Origin: Jimgerdemannia flammicorona
Taxonomy: Eukaryota; Mucoromycota; Endogonomycetes; Endogonales; Endogonaceae
DNA: 27,521 nt
Direction: 5' to 3'
NCBI GenBank assembly: GCA_003990745.1
Contig: RBNI01000719.1
Span: 1 to 27,521 of the forward strand
The position numbers were made by a program, and so were the translations under genes. Under the pieces are notes generated by a model. It was not told the origin of the DNA. It saw only the letters and a program-made list of their open reading frames with translations, and searched no databases. Below, in pieces: positions 1-10,128 of this stretch; position 1 is the stretch's first letter, and every line of letters starts with the position of its first letter.

Positions 1-600
1 TTTAGATATTACTAATAGTTTAACAGTAGTGATAATATTATATTATATTATTATTAACTATCTGATATAGTTATAATAGTTTTTAAATATTAAAAATTAA
101 AGTTATTATATATAATTAAATAATATACATCAGTATTATGATATAATGGAGGATTTTAGAGTCTTCATAACTATTTTCTGATTAATTATGAGTAGCATAT
201 ATTTGAATTTAGTTATTATTATTTGAGCAGCTTATGGCTTACGGTTTGTGGCCTGTGGCCCGGCCTGTGGCTTGTGACTTGTGACTTTCTATCTCCCATC
301 ATATATGTTTTAATATTATTGATATATATCTTCAGGTAGAAAGATATTATATCTCTCTTTTTTTATATATGAATTCAAATAAATCTGATAATTTATTTTT
401 TTGATATAAGAAACATATTGTTTTATAATTTATATATAAAATATTTATTAGAACAAGATACCGTTTATTACAACTTCAAATTTTGGTATCACAATGGCTA
501 AGCGCCATTGTTGTAACAAATTGTATTGAGGTGACCATCCAATTTTTGGAGGACAAAGTGATCAGTACATTATTGGGGACTCCCGTTTTGATTAGTAAAA
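1..600. other. AT-rich intergenic sequence, no gene seen
   Basis: The first 230 bases are very AT-rich and I see no CpG in them, so they resemble the degraded transposon sequence on the right of the window. A short stretch at about 230-290 is a degenerate repeat of the words tgtggcc, tgtggct and tgtgact. At about 491-517 the words caatggc and gccattg form a 7-bp inverted repeat around a 5-base loop. No protein domain was recognised. The most I can infer is an old repeat remnant next to gene-bearing DNA. Confidence 0.4.
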
Positions 601-2916
601 CCCAGATTAAGCTAATTTAATGCGCTCGTATAGTATCCAGATTTTGACGTTTTGCTTTTTGCTTCATATATTCTATATCTACGTTTTCCTAGTTGTGGGA
701 GTTCTCACAATTGAGGGTAAGGAAGTCGATCGTGTACAAATGGTGGGTTATAAACGAGAGAGCTCAAGAGTTCCTACTATTCAGAAACTTGAGAATATCG
801 AATCGTTCAGCATATAATGATGTTAAGACAAAAGTTCGTGCGAAACAGTAGGGAGTTTCAGGTTGGGTCACATGTCTTTATTTGCCCCTATTTAGTAATC
901 ATCTTGGGCCCGTCTAAACCAAGGTCGGCGAGTGCCTGTTTGTGCAAAACTTTCATTTCCGAATGACAGCAGAATGACTTTTTAAGTTAGAGACTGGCTG
1001 ACAATAAAATGGACCTGATCACACTATGCTGAAAGTGTCCATATCCTGGGACCTCCCCCCTTTCTCTTCCATTCCCCCGGCGGACCAGCCGCCGCAAGAA
1101 TGTCAAAATAAGCGATCTCTGAAAAGCCCTTCCGCTCAACTTCACAAATGCTCCTTCAATTATCATGGTATACGGACGCCCTTGGGACGTTGGTCACAGA
1201 GGGTGACACAGGACGTGCCTGGTTTTCGGGCACGGATGGGAAAGGAATATGCCAAAAAATTTATTTCCATCTAAATTGAATGAAGTATTATCGTGCACGA
1301 GTTGATTCATGACGCTGGCAGCGAGTAATGCCGTCGGGGTGGGACAATAGATTCTCTTACTGGTTCACCTTCCATTGCAATATCGATAAAGCAAAAAAAA
1401 AAATCAAAATATTGCCCAAGGCTCTCGGAGGACGCGCCGGGATGGTGACTCTTGAGCCCTCAAAAGAGATAGCACTATATATCGGTTACTCTTCATATCA
1501 CTGAATGCGTAATGCTATGGCGATGTTGACTTTTGTATCGTGATATTCCCATGTGCGAACCTCGAGCCAATCTACGTGATCAGCTGGTATGGAAATCGAA
1601 TAATCTCCCCTCCTTATCGGATTGACACTATATGGCGCTGCGTCAAATCGAACTCTCTTCAAATCCGTCCGTTTTATCGATTTCTTTCGATTTCTGACGA
1701 GGTATGTTTTTACAAGTTGAGTTGATATGGTCACACGCTGCAAGCGTGCGCTCGTGACAGAATTTGGGGAGTGGGAATTAATGGTGCAGGTCCAAGGCGG
1801 ATAAAATGGGCGTTGCATTGCGCGAGTTTGGTGTTAGTTTCTTGCTTTTTTTTTGGGGGGGGGGGGGGGATTCAATGAGCGGTAACTTGCGCGCGTGAAA
1901 TATTATATACACATATCCCCAATGAATTTTTCAACGACAAAAAGGAAACGACGTTGAACAGGTTCTCCAATATGTAGATATTACATAAGCTTCGGGGGGT
2001 TTTTTTTCCAAATTTGGACTCGTGAAGAATCACGCTCGCTCGTTTGGACCCGGCGAAGTTGTCTTCCTATGGTATTATCGCAAGCCAAGTTAGCCACAGT
2101 TTCAAGAAAGAAGCGTAATGCTTCCAACAAAACTGATACATGATGATGTCGGGCTTCGACAGACAGTGTGTACTAGAGATCGTCGTTTGCTCTGCACGTG
2201 ATTTGAATATGGTGTAATTTTCGAGTTTGATTCCCAGTACCCGTGGCGTTGTCCAACGTCACCTAACCATATGGCCTCTAGACGCGCCCAAAGTTGTCAA
2301 TGACATTGAGAGCTGATGTGCGGTTGTGCGCATATAAAGCGCTACTGTTATGATATAATAGTATTTTATTCATTACCGTTTGACGCCCTCGTGATGTCAA
2401 TCAACGGAATCTCAACTCCTGGGCATATGTAGGTAGTATTGTGCGATAAGGTTAAAGTAGATCCCGCTCGTCGAAATAGCTTGCCATTTTCCTGAAGACC
2501 CTTGGGTGGAATGACGCACGGCAACAAATTAAAATTGTGCTGAACCGCTGAAGACATCACGCCAACAAGTTAAGTTTTGCAATTGGGCATGCTTGTTAAG
2601 ACTGAAACGCCATACATGCAATGTAGATTAGACTTATTCAAGATGATATTGCCATTTTGACCAATTTTGGCTTATAAAAACAAACGAAAAACTCGTGCAC
2701 ACCTGTTATATTGTAATGAAAGCACGAGGTCTGTCCAAATTGGTTTACTTGAGCGGCTTGCCCAGATCGGTCTGTGATCTCGTGACAGCTTCCGAGACCC
2801 TAGAACAGAGGTTTAATTAATATAAATATGGCCGAACCTTCGTCGCTGGACAGAAGATAGGAGCAGACAATTTTCTTTTGATTCGTGACATACATATATA
2901 CCAGCCAGAAGTTTAA
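601..2916. other. Moderate-GC region without a recognisable gene
   Basis: Base composition is gene-like and CpG is present, but open frames are short (at most about 106 codons), occur on both strands and show no domain I recognise. The stretch at 1026-1274 (+) is open and could be an exon, but has no supporting splice sites I would trust. A T8-G16-like homopolymer run lies at about 1847-1870, and another G/T run at about 1995-2009. Intron-rich coding sequence cannot be excluded without transcripts or homologues. Confidence 0.3.
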
Positions 2917-2979
2917 ATGCCGAACATGACAAACATACGACATGACATTATGTTTCTTGCCGCACCAGTGAGCTTCAAG

Positions 2980-3006
2980 TTTTTTTTTTTTTTTTTTTTT
3001 TTTTTT
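2980..3006 (+). repeat. Poly-T tract (27 T)
   Basis: An uninterrupted run of T lies directly upstream of the DOMON-like exon. It reads as a run of phenylalanines when translated. It may be part of an intron (a long pyrimidine tract), a slippage-expanded tract, or the tail of a small retroelement on the minus strand. No target duplication was identified. Confidence 0.8.
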
Positions 3007-3170
3007 GAAATTGTGAAAAAGCTTTCTCTGGCGACTAACAACGTTCACTCTCGTATGCTAGCTGTCTATACTGGCGATCAATACTGCAACACTCATGTAT
3101 GTTTCTCCTTGGCGCTCGACAGTGATAAGCAAACCGTGACAATAAATGTCACGGCATCAACAAGTTTGGG
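3007..3170 (+). CDS. Possible exon of a DOMON-like secreted or membrane protein (fragment)
   Basis: This frame reads as a compact extracellular-type segment. It contains YCNTHVCF, followed by SDKQTVTINVTASTSLG, and ends at a strong donor (GG|GTAAGT, GT at 3171-3172) in phase 2. The order Cys-x(3)-Val-Cys, then a T/V-alternating strand, then a final LG before an expected GW resembles the first half of fungal DOMON / cytochrome-domain proteins, in which the next residues are usually GWxxxGFG. That is family knowledge plus inference. I could not find the continuing exon or a signal peptide, and a 27-T tract abuts the 5' side, so the gene may be broken. An unrelated open frame is the main alternative. 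Confidence 0.3.
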
Positions 3171-4329
3171 GTAAGTTGGCCGCAACAATAACGAAAGTTG
3201 GTGTGCAACTCTCAGAGTCTACCAGGCATATGGCATGACCCGATGTGCTGGTAAACTCCATAGGGTTTTGTTCGCATGTATATAGCTGTTAATTGTGAAC
3301 GAATTTTTGTTCGTGACGCAAATCTATTGAGTTCATTGCATGCCCGAGATCAACAGCTGAGGCCATCGCATTGTCATCCGTGAACTTCCCAAACTCGTCT
3401 GCTATTGCACATTCACATAGGTTCCCATTGGCAAATTGCCTTTGATATGGTCTAAATGTGAAAAATTCAATATGTGTAATTATTCTAGTTGACGAATATA
3501 ACAATGTTGTGAGCCTTTGGGGATCGGAGCTTTAAGTTATATGTATAGCAGTCCCTAAAATTAAACCGAAAGGCAATGCCTCAATATACAGAAATCCCCA
3601 AAAGAAAAGAAAAAAAGAAAAAAAGAAAAAAGAAAAAAAGAAAAAAGAAAAAAGAAAAAAGAAAAGAAAGTGAAGGTCTCGAAAGTGTGCAAATTTTAAG
3701 TTCCCTTACATATGTCATTTGCATGAAATGGTTGAGGGCACGTTTCTGGGTACCCCGCCAATGGCAAACCAATAGTAATCTGCCAGACGCGAAGTTTTTC
3801 GGCTGCTACATGTAACATCACACACTGGCCAAGTCTAGGAGAACATTGCCACCGAGAAAGGAAGGTGGGGCTGGTGCGCGTCCGTCGTCCAGTAGAGTCC
3901 GTCGGCCGACGATCTCTCGACCTTTCAGGGTAGGCATAGGGTATTGTACCGGGAACTCGGAGCAGAAGGAATTGATACGGGGGTTTTCGGAGTGGGTCCC
4001 GTTGCCAAGGACGTTGCTCGAACCTAACCATATATCGGACGCTCATAAGTGTATTGACAATCCGGGAACTATGATGTGTAAACATTCCTCTGTATAACTC
4101 GAAAGTCAGTCTGCAGTTCACACCCTCTAATTAATTGTGTCGACCGATTGGCGTGCCTTTCCTTGTATATACAATGGCGGCCGCAACTGCACGACAGTGC
4201 AGTCATTACGTTTTTGTTTCGCCGACTCGCACGAGCTTGCAACCGACATTATCGGACTTCAAATTCGGGTTTGAGAAGTGTCTAGGGGCTCGTTGCGGAT
4301 GAAGAGGATGAGCAAGTCTGTTTGAACGA
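3171..4329. other. Region without an assignable gene; contains a poly-purine tract
   Basis: Several open frames overlap on both strands, the longest at 3696-4121 (-) with 141 codons, but none shows a recognisable domain and their strand preference is unclear. The plus-strand frame at 3846-4097 covers the same bases. A degenerate (GAAAA)n purine tract occupies about 3601-3667. Coding exons of an unrecognised gene may be present, but I cannot support one model over another. Confidence 0.3.
3601..3667 (+). repeat. Poly-purine (GAAAA)-type microsatellite
   Basis: About 66 bases consist only of A and G, with G spaced every four to seven bases. It encodes Lys/Arg-rich peptide on one strand and Phe/Leu-rich peptide on the other, which explains short spurious frames there. 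Confidence 0.85.
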
Positions 4330-4474
4330 GATGTGGTCTAACAACGATATCTGAAAGTACCCGAAAATATTCAATGTTTTCATAACCTAGGCCCCAGGCA
4401 TGCCCAACAGTTCTGTCAGAACATACCTGGTAGTTTGACACAAAACCTTCGGATATGTTATATATATTTTTCAG

Positions 4475-4715
4475 GGAACAGCGGGGTACCACGTAAACTA
4501 CCCTACAAACTTGACAATCCCGGCCCCCAATTCACCTTACCCAAACACTCGTACGAATTCGCCGACGCGGCACTCGCGACCTTTCCATTGTTCTCTCCAA
4601 GACTAAAATCTCCTGATATGTTTCAAGTGTTGTACAGCGAATCTCCAGCTCTACAGCAGCTCCAGCATATAATTAATTATCTGGATACATTCTGGGGACC
4701 TCTAATTGGCAAATG
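4475..4715 (+). CDS. Probable exon of an unrecognised protein, running into a poly-T tract
   Basis: The exon starts after a good 3' splice site (pyrimidine run then TTTTCAG, AG at 4473-4474). A donor GT at 4430-4431 would give a 45-nt intron. The upstream frame back to about 4339 joins in phase as ...CQNIP|GNSGVPRKLPYK... The downstream frame stays open for about 80 codons with a protein-like composition (for example YEFADAALATF and QQLQHIINYLDTFWGPL). It then enters a T21-A-T22 tract at 4716-4759 that translates as polyphenylalanine, so the true 3' end is not visible and the gene may be truncated. I recognise no domain. The exon call rests on splice signals and composition only. Confidence 0.3.
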
Positions 4716-4759
4716 TTTTTTTTTTTTTTTTTTTTTATTTTTTTTTTTTTTTTTTTTTT
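4716..4759 (+). repeat. Poly-T tract (T21-A-T22)
   Basis: Two long T runs are separated by one A. With the T16 run at 5157-5172 it brackets about 400 bases of degenerate GATGA/CGACGA-rich sequence. It could be a slippage tract or the tail of a minus-strand retroelement fragment. Confidence 0.85.
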
Positions 4760-4799
4760 AATTCTTATTTTTATTAAACCCAACCTGAATACATTCATT

Positions 4800-5156
4800 A
4801 ATTATTCTATGGATAATCGCCATCACGTCCATTGTCGCCGCTCAGCAGTCTATTGTCTAGTTCATCGTCCGCACAATGACGGTGAGGAATATCTGTAGAA
4901 TGATGATAACGAAAAATATCTGCTGAACAACGGCGACGATGGACATTCGCCGAATGACGACTGCTGAGCGATGACAGACCGGATGATGGCTGAGTGACGA
5001 TGCTGCTGAACGATGATGGAATGGACAATGTTCTGGACATTAGACTTCTGAGCGACGATGGACTAGACTGGATTATGAACTCAACAGTGAATGACGACAG
5101 AACGACGACAGAATCTATGATGGACTGAACAATGGGCTACTGCTAGTTATGATGTG
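4800..5156. repeat. Degenerate GAC/GATGG-rich simple repeat
   Basis: The segment is built from variants of gacgatgga, gatgatgg and tgctgaacg, with no fixed period. A short inverted repeat centred on cgctcagcagt occurs near 4838 and again in reverse near 4970. Stops are frequent in all frames and I see no gene. Poly-T tracts flank both sides. Confidence 0.55.
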
Positions 5157-5172
5157 TTTTTTTTTTTTTTTT
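5157..5172 (+). repeat. Poly-T tract (16 T)
   Basis: An uninterrupted T run, the third of its kind in the left compartment. It marks the right end of the GATGA-rich simple repeat. Confidence 0.8.
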
Positions 5173-5438
5173 AACTTACACGGAACCAAGGAATGTCAAA
5201 ACATACTGTATATATAATGGCGCGACGGACGGGTTGGAGTGCTTCTAGCGACCACCTCTCAGAATTTGTTGAACGCGTCCTAAGTTGGCCTATGTGCAAT
5301 ATTAAAGAGGACGATTAGTGCCTTTTGGACAAGGAGTAGAATATTGTCGGACGAAAGGTGCTGCATCTCACTCTCCCCGATGCAGTGCGATTGCCCCGCA
5401 TTCCCCTTTTCCTTGTACAGTGAGATAGATACCTGTGT

Positions 5439-5446
5439 ATAAAAGT
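5439..5446 (+). promoter_or_regulatory. Possible TATA box
   Basis: TATAAAAG lies 30 bases before the ATG at 5476, an arrangement compatible with a core promoter. In an AT-containing eukaryotic sequence such a word also occurs by chance, and the downstream frame is itself uncertain. Confidence 0.3.
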
Positions 5447-5475
5447 CACCACGCTCACATTAGATTCTCCCTTAT

Positions 5476-5772
5476 ATGATTCATCAATATTCGATGACTA
5501 CTCCTTCTCGACCCATGCATGCCATCGGCACCGCCATCCGCCATGTACACCTGGAACTCAGCGGGGTGGTAAAACGTTCGTCTGCTGCGAATTTGTTAGG
5601 GAGGCGAGTAAGGGTTTCGATTGGGAGCGCGCGAGTTTCGCGGCGGGGTTGGCCGGATCGCAGCGGCCTTGTTGCTCTGACTAGCGAGGCGACGGCGGAT
5701 TTCCTTGCTTTGATGGTGTGGTTTGCGCAGAGAAGCTTAAGGGTTCAGATTGCCTATGGAGACGAGAGATAA
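5476..5772 (+). CDS. Ambiguous open reading frame, 98 codons (both strands open)
   Basis: The plus frame starts with an ATG 30 bases after TATAAAAG and ends at a TAA. It is basic and Arg/Ser/Val-rich, without a domain I know. The same bases are also open on the minus strand (about 5490-5745), where the reading is Arg/Thr/Ala-rich (for example ARKSAVASLVRATRPLR) and third positions are C/G-biased. The local GC is higher than in the surroundings, which alone can open several frames. It may be a small gene, an exon of a minus-strand gene continuing the 5969-6200 frame, or neither. Confidence 0.2.
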   Translation: MIHQYSMTTPSRPMHAIGTAIRHVHLELSGVVKRSSAANLLGRRVRVSIGSARVSRRGWPDRSGLVALTSEATADFLALMVWFAQRSLRVQIAYGDER

Positions 5773-5968
5773 TGAATACATCCGATGAGTAGTACGTAAA
5801 AATTGTTCTGGACAACCAACGAAACCAAATGTGCGTTACACCAATGCTGTGTACTGCAATTATGAGAAGTTGCAGCCGATCCTCCTTCATCACTTGAACA
5901 AAACCAGCATGGGGATCGCGACCAATTCAATTTCTTTGGCCACTCCAAAGAAACTCTTAATCGCTTAC

Positions 5969-6200
5969 CTGCAGCACGAAAATGAGACTTCATGGCCTTC
6001 GTCCATTGCTCCCTCTCTTCGGTCTCCTCTGCGATGTTGGCGAAAGCATATGCCTGTGGGGCAAATGGGTAGGTGTTAATATAAAGTGACCTGTTCGTCG
6101 CAACAGATAAACGTACGGCATTAACAGGTCTTTCCGCTATTGTGTAGTAGGCCGGGTTACGTATAGGATCAACCCGAACTTGAACTGTAGCCCGCTCAAC
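5969..6200 (-). CDS. Possible internal exon, unrecognised protein
   Basis: One minus-strand frame is open across this interval and reads protein-like, including YPFAPQAYAFANIAEET and EREQWTKAMKSHF. It is followed by a consensus donor (GCAG|GTAAGC, GT at 5968-5967). A 75-nt intron ending in TTCAAG near 5893 would rejoin an open frame in phase. The 5' limit is unsure: CTCAG before 6200 is one acceptor, but TATTAAC followed by CCCCACAG near 6053 looks like a branch point and acceptor that would shorten the exon to its last 85 bases. No family was recognised. Confidence 0.3.
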
Positions 6201-6278
6201 CTGAGGACAAACAAAGACCTACTCACGAAGTGATTTCGGTCATTGTCGCGATGGGAATTTTCGTTAGCGGGAATCTCG

Positions 6279-6394
6279 TCAGCGCCGGTAGATCTCGGGC
6301 GTGATGCTAATCTTGAAGAGATCTCGGTAGAGGGTCTCGATGACGTTGACCTCGCTGGGCAGGGGGTGTTTGCAGTAGGGTGGCCGTGAGAGTG
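6279..6394 (-). CDS. Possible 3'-terminal exon, unrecognised protein
   Basis: The minus frame reads ...HPLPSEVNVIETLYRDLF and then KISITPEIYRR before a TGA. About 25 of 30 codons end in C or G, a bias much stronger than in the opposite-strand frame, which suggests real coding. A possible acceptor (GCTAAAG) lies before 6394. Only about 38 residues are visible, no domain is recognised, and the link to the other pieces at 5969-6200 and 6700-6830 is unproven. Confidence 0.3.
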
Positions 6395-6639
6395 CTTTAG
6401 CAGTTTTTGTTATAGAGTTTGGGCTTCGGCAATGTCGAGTAAAGACGCGCGTGACCGCCAAGAGTGTTAAATGTCACATGATTTAAAACATACAGAAATA
6501 TCTAGTTACTAGAATGTTGGCGAAAGAATATAGCTACCACCCGCACATGATTCAAAGACTAATATTTACAATTACTAGCCGCTGTGACATCTTTCAGCCA
6601 GAATCAAGTTTGTACTCTAAAAATCTACGCTCGTGTTAT

Positions 6640-7062
6640 GATGGATAAAAAAAAAAATGATACACTATGGCAACGCAGCCTTCGTCGCGAGACCTCCCGC
6701 TAACATTTGTGCAGTCGGAGCAACTTGGCGAAAAGCGCGACGATCCCCTCGCCCATCTCCAAATCGTCGACGAAGACCCCGTCCTTGGCGCAGCGTTTGA
6801 CAAATTTGGTATTACGAAGCCCGCCATTTCGGCGGCACATGGACCTAATTATTGATGCAACATCGAGATGCCTGCATCGCCGATCCAGCCCTTGGTCTGG
6901 CGTTGGCTTCCGGTTGGAGAGGAGAGAATAGACGAACTGGGGAACTGTTTGTGTTTTTATATCATATGAACTTCCCACGCGAACAATGTACATTAACCCG
7001 CAGCACTGACGGTATCGAAATGCGATGCGGTGCGTTGGTGCGTTGGATGCTCTAAAATGCAT
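6640..7062. other. Coding-like island open on both strands
   Basis: The minus strand is open from 7062 to 6700 (120 codons). Its end reads FVKRCAKDGVFVDDLEMGEG then IVALFAKLL, with strongly C/G-ending codons. The plus strand is open from an ATG at 6667 to 6855 (MATQPSSRDLPLTFV...), also with C/G-ending codons. One of them is probably a shadow of the other. The minus frame could be an exon of the same gene as 6279-6394, with an intron beginning at GTTAGC near 6700, but that intron would be about 300 nt, far longer than the others seen here. Confidence 0.3.
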
Positions 7063-7521
7063 CCAATTTCATGCGAGTTCGCCACTGTAACTATGTTAGC
7101 TGGTATTAAGGAGTTCGTGCTCAGTCACGTTTCATTTTATTTTATTGACAAAATTGATCTCTGGTGGAGCCAAAAATTACGGAAGATGTTAGAGGAACAT
7201 GCTGACGAATTGAAAATGAAATTTTTCTAGAGCTCATTATTACCAACTTTATTCTTATACATTCAAACCGAAATTTCGATTATTCAAACGTTCATTGGAG
7301 ATGCCAGCGTTTGGCTCTGCCTGCCTTCGGCTATGCGAGGCCGCCTTCGGCTCTTATATATGAAGTTCGACGTCCTTAATTATATGGCGCAAATCATAGC
7401 CTAGAGCTTTAATATTATATTTCTATCTAGGTAAATATTAAAGACACGATGACATGAACGGCAAGTGCTAAAATATATACAGCTCATAAAAATGTTAGCA
7501 GATTGACCATGACCATATTAT
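7063..7521. other. Intergenic stretch downstream of the BTB gene
   Basis: This holds the probable 3' flank of the minus-strand BTB gene. A short motif, gccttcggct, occurs twice near 7320-7355. The plus frame at 7030-7230 is short and unrecognised. No polyadenylation signal stands out. Confidence 0.4.
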
Positions 7522-9029
7522 TTAGCCTCGACGATCTTTTATCCGATATTTGCTTCCTTCACCTAAGCTCACGGCAGGACGCACCTTGTCGGGCAAATTG
7601 CGCCAGGCTGTCCCGTAATTGGTTCCATTGATCGAAACGGCACAGGTATGGTCATTTAGGTTTAAATGCAAAGTTATGACATCGCCATTTTGAATACGTT
7701 TGCCGTAATCCGAATTCAGCCATTTCCCCGGACCAAACGTACGTTTGATGTCATTGCAGGATTCGAAACCCCATGTATGCGGCCGGAGATTCATATAACT
7801 ATCAAAATGTGTGAATTCCTCCCCAACAAGCCCAATTATACAGATGCCGTGGTTGCCATATGATCCAATGGATTCAACGATAATGTCCCATTCGCATAGA
7901 CCGTTGTGAGCCTTTGTCCCGGGAACGGAAAGCCGTGCTGTCTGTATCGAAGAGCCCGATGGAAACTCCACAACCTGGCCATCTTCCGAAACGATGACTT
8001 GAGAACCGATTTTCGATTGATCCCATTGGAGATTGACGTTGTGACGCACCTCTCTGCGACTTGCGGATGGATGACCCGTAGGGCATATGGTGTTCTTGCA
8101 GGCATGGTGGCAAAACGCCATGTAATGTGGAGATGTCTCCGTAAACGCGTCAACTGCCTCTGTGAGGGTCTTGAGTCGATGCGGGCATACCAGCGTGAGG
8201 TCAAAGTGGCTCATCATTTTGAGCAGCAAGGCGCGCGACGCACCATCTCCTAGCCGGACCGTGCCATCGCACCTCTCGGCCATATCGTTGATGTCATGCA
8301 GAACAGCATGGCGCTCCGAAACTGACGGCGCGTTCTCGTTGCGTCCCCAGACCCAGTCGACGACGCACAGCAATAGGTCGTACTCTGGCGTAGAAAGAGT
8401 GGCTGCCTCGGTGAGGAGAAGCTCGAGGGATTCTTCGGAGAGGTCGGTTAGCTCCCCAATGGCGAGCTTGTGAGTACGGAAGGGGCTGAGGAGCACATCG
8501 TAGAGGTCCTTGTTGGTTTTGCTCCACGGGATGGCAGCGACGGCTTCATTGAGAAGCGATGAGGCGATGCCAAAATCAGCGAGGTCGTGCGCGCGTTCTA
8601 GCACCATCTTCATGAGCTTCGGGAGGAGAAGAAAACTTGCTGCGCGGTATATTCCTACCGCGACGGAAACGTTGACAGCGTTGTCGATGGTTTCGGTATG
8701 AATAAAGCCGAGGACAATGTCGAGTACCGCGGAGGTGATGTCGTTGAGGACAACGCGATGAGAGGAACCTTCTCGCATATTTCCGTACAGCATCGCCTTG
8801 AAGACTGGGCATCTTTCAAGAGACCACACGAAATTTAATATGATGAAAAACGACGAACGAAACTATTCAAGAATCGAAATCGGACAAACCTTGCAGCCAA
8901 TACGGCACGGCATGCGCCTAGCTCGACACCATCAGCGCAGACGATTGTCACATCGTGGAAGGTTGGGTCCTTCCAAATAGAGGCGATATCGTCCTTGAGA
9001 TTAAAGCCGCTGTCGGATTGCTCGACCAT
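7522..9029 (-). CDS. BTB-BACK-SPRY domain protein, two exons
   Basis: Exon 1 is 9029-8890 and exon 2 is 8812-7522. The 77-nt intron has GTTTGT donor and GAAAG acceptor, and the phase-2 junction restores AVLAAR|CPVFKAML, exactly the conserved core of a BTB/POZ fold. The joined frame is 476 codons plus TAA. The BTB domain covers about residues 17-115 (FHDVTIVCADG, RAVLAARCPVFKAMLYGNM). A BACK-like helical part includes about 170-206 (LSEESLELLL, EYDLLLCVVDWVWG). A Cys/His cluster lies at about 280-294 (CHHACKNTICPTGH). A SPRY-like beta domain covers about 307-469 (CEWDIIVES, HTWGFES, NGDVITLHLNL, VRPAVSLG). BTB-BACK proteins commonly dimerise and act as Cullin-3 adaptors, with the C-terminal domain recruiting a target; a substrate-adaptor role is inference. 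The usual His before RAVL in the BTB core is Cys (residue 40). Confidence 0.9.
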
Positions 9030-9374
9030 ATTTACAAAGGCGAGAAGAATAAAGGGTTCTGTTTGAGATGGTTAAGGTGTTGTTTCGGCTGCGGAAAAAA
9101 TCCCTTTGATTAACGATTGAATGCCTGTGGAGCTAAAATCCGTTGGCCAATAAGATTGCTACAACCACCCACGAGGGTTATGGTAATATACCTAGCTCGG
9201 CTTGGCTAAATCAAGGTTACACAAAGACCCTACAACTACTAGTTACCGCTTACAGCCTGAGGATAAGCTGCCAACCACCAGGCACGTAATTATTACGTCA
9301 GCCATTGGTGCACAAACCCCTACAGATTGCCTTGCCGAGTTGCCGAGTTACACTAATTGTACATCTCAAGTCAT
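9030..9374. other. Upstream flank of the BTB gene
   Basis: This should contain the promoter of the minus-strand BTB gene. I see no clear TATA or CCAAT element placed convincingly before the start at 9029. The plus frame at 9202-9408 is short and has no recognisable product. Confidence 0.4.
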
Positions 9375-9793
9375 GCTCCGCAAAATGCAGCATACCCGAC
9401 CAGAATAATGGTCGACCCTGCAGCACTTTGAACCCGAGAAATGGCCGACCCGACTTTGTACGTGTCCGTCTTTGAACCCGATCAGTGGCTCGACCTGTTG
9501 ATTCGATTTCCAAATTTTGAAATTCTGTTACTCGACAAAAACATGCCCAAATTTAATGATCTTTGTTGTGCCTAGATGAGACAAATCCAACAAGCTAAAG
9601 TACATAAAAATTGGACACGTTTTGTCAAGCAATAGAATTTCAAAGTTTGATTTAAATTTCAAATCGACGGATTCAAAGACGGGTACAAAGTCGGCCCGGC
9701 CATTTTTTGGGTTCAAAGTGCTGCAGGGTCGGCTATTTTTTTTGGGTTTCGTAAATTTCTGGGTCAGCTCACGGGTCGGGTCGGGTTGCGGAG
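9375..9793. mobile_element. Foldback (inverted-repeat) element, MITE-like
   Basis: The left arm (about 9375-9545) and the right arm (about 9620-9793) are imperfect reverse complements. Shared blocks, in matching order, include gctccgcaa, gaccctgcagcactttgaac (left at 9414, right ending at 9730), aatggccg, cgactttgta, ccgtctttga and tttgaaattct, closing on a short central spacer. The outer parts are rich in the word cgggtcggg and its complement. There is no transposase inside. This fits a non-autonomous foldback element or an inverted duplication. No clear target-site duplication was found. Confidence 0.7.
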
Positions 9794-10068
9794 CTCCTAA
9801 TCTCAAGGCATCTGTCTATCAGGATTTTGTGATACTTCCCTAAGTTCAGTGCGACTAATCTATAAACCTCAATAAATTTTAACAAACGTTGAAGGTATAG
9901 AAAAAAAAAAAAAAAAATACTAAAAATTAACTATATAGAATGATTCTCTGATTGATTTACTATAATTCTATAGAGTTAGAATTCTTATTTAAATATTTCT
10001 ATATAATTTTTTTAAAAAAAAAAAATGTTGAGTCCGATTTTGGCAACAGTCACATACCTTTTAAAACG
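9794..10068. other. AT-rich spacer, no gene seen
   Basis: Runs of A occur at about 9901-9917 and 10013-10025, with AT-rich unique sequence between. I see no coding potential. It marks the switch from the moderate-GC compartment to repeats. Confidence 0.5.
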
Positions 10069-10122
10069 ATAAATTTTATAATACAATATAAATTTTATAA
10101 TACTATATAAATTTTATAATAA
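10069..10122. repeat. Three copies of a 19-bp AT-rich tandem repeat
   Basis: The unit ataaattttataatacaat is repeated nearly perfectly three times in a row. It immediately precedes the 13-bp minisatellite. Confidence 0.8.
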
Positions 10123-10128
10123 TGAGAT

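Noticed and set aside
491..517. Small hairpin (caatggc ... gccattg) as a terminator or regulatory RNA
   Set aside because: A 7-bp stem is expected by chance and nothing around it supports a function.
1498..1818. 106-codon minus frame as a gene
   Set aside because: No domain, no splice or promoter context, and the opposite strand is also open over much of it.
7666..8980. Frames of 60-122 codons on both strands inside the BTB gene
   Set aside because: They overlap a 476-codon gene with three recognisable domains and have no motifs themselves.
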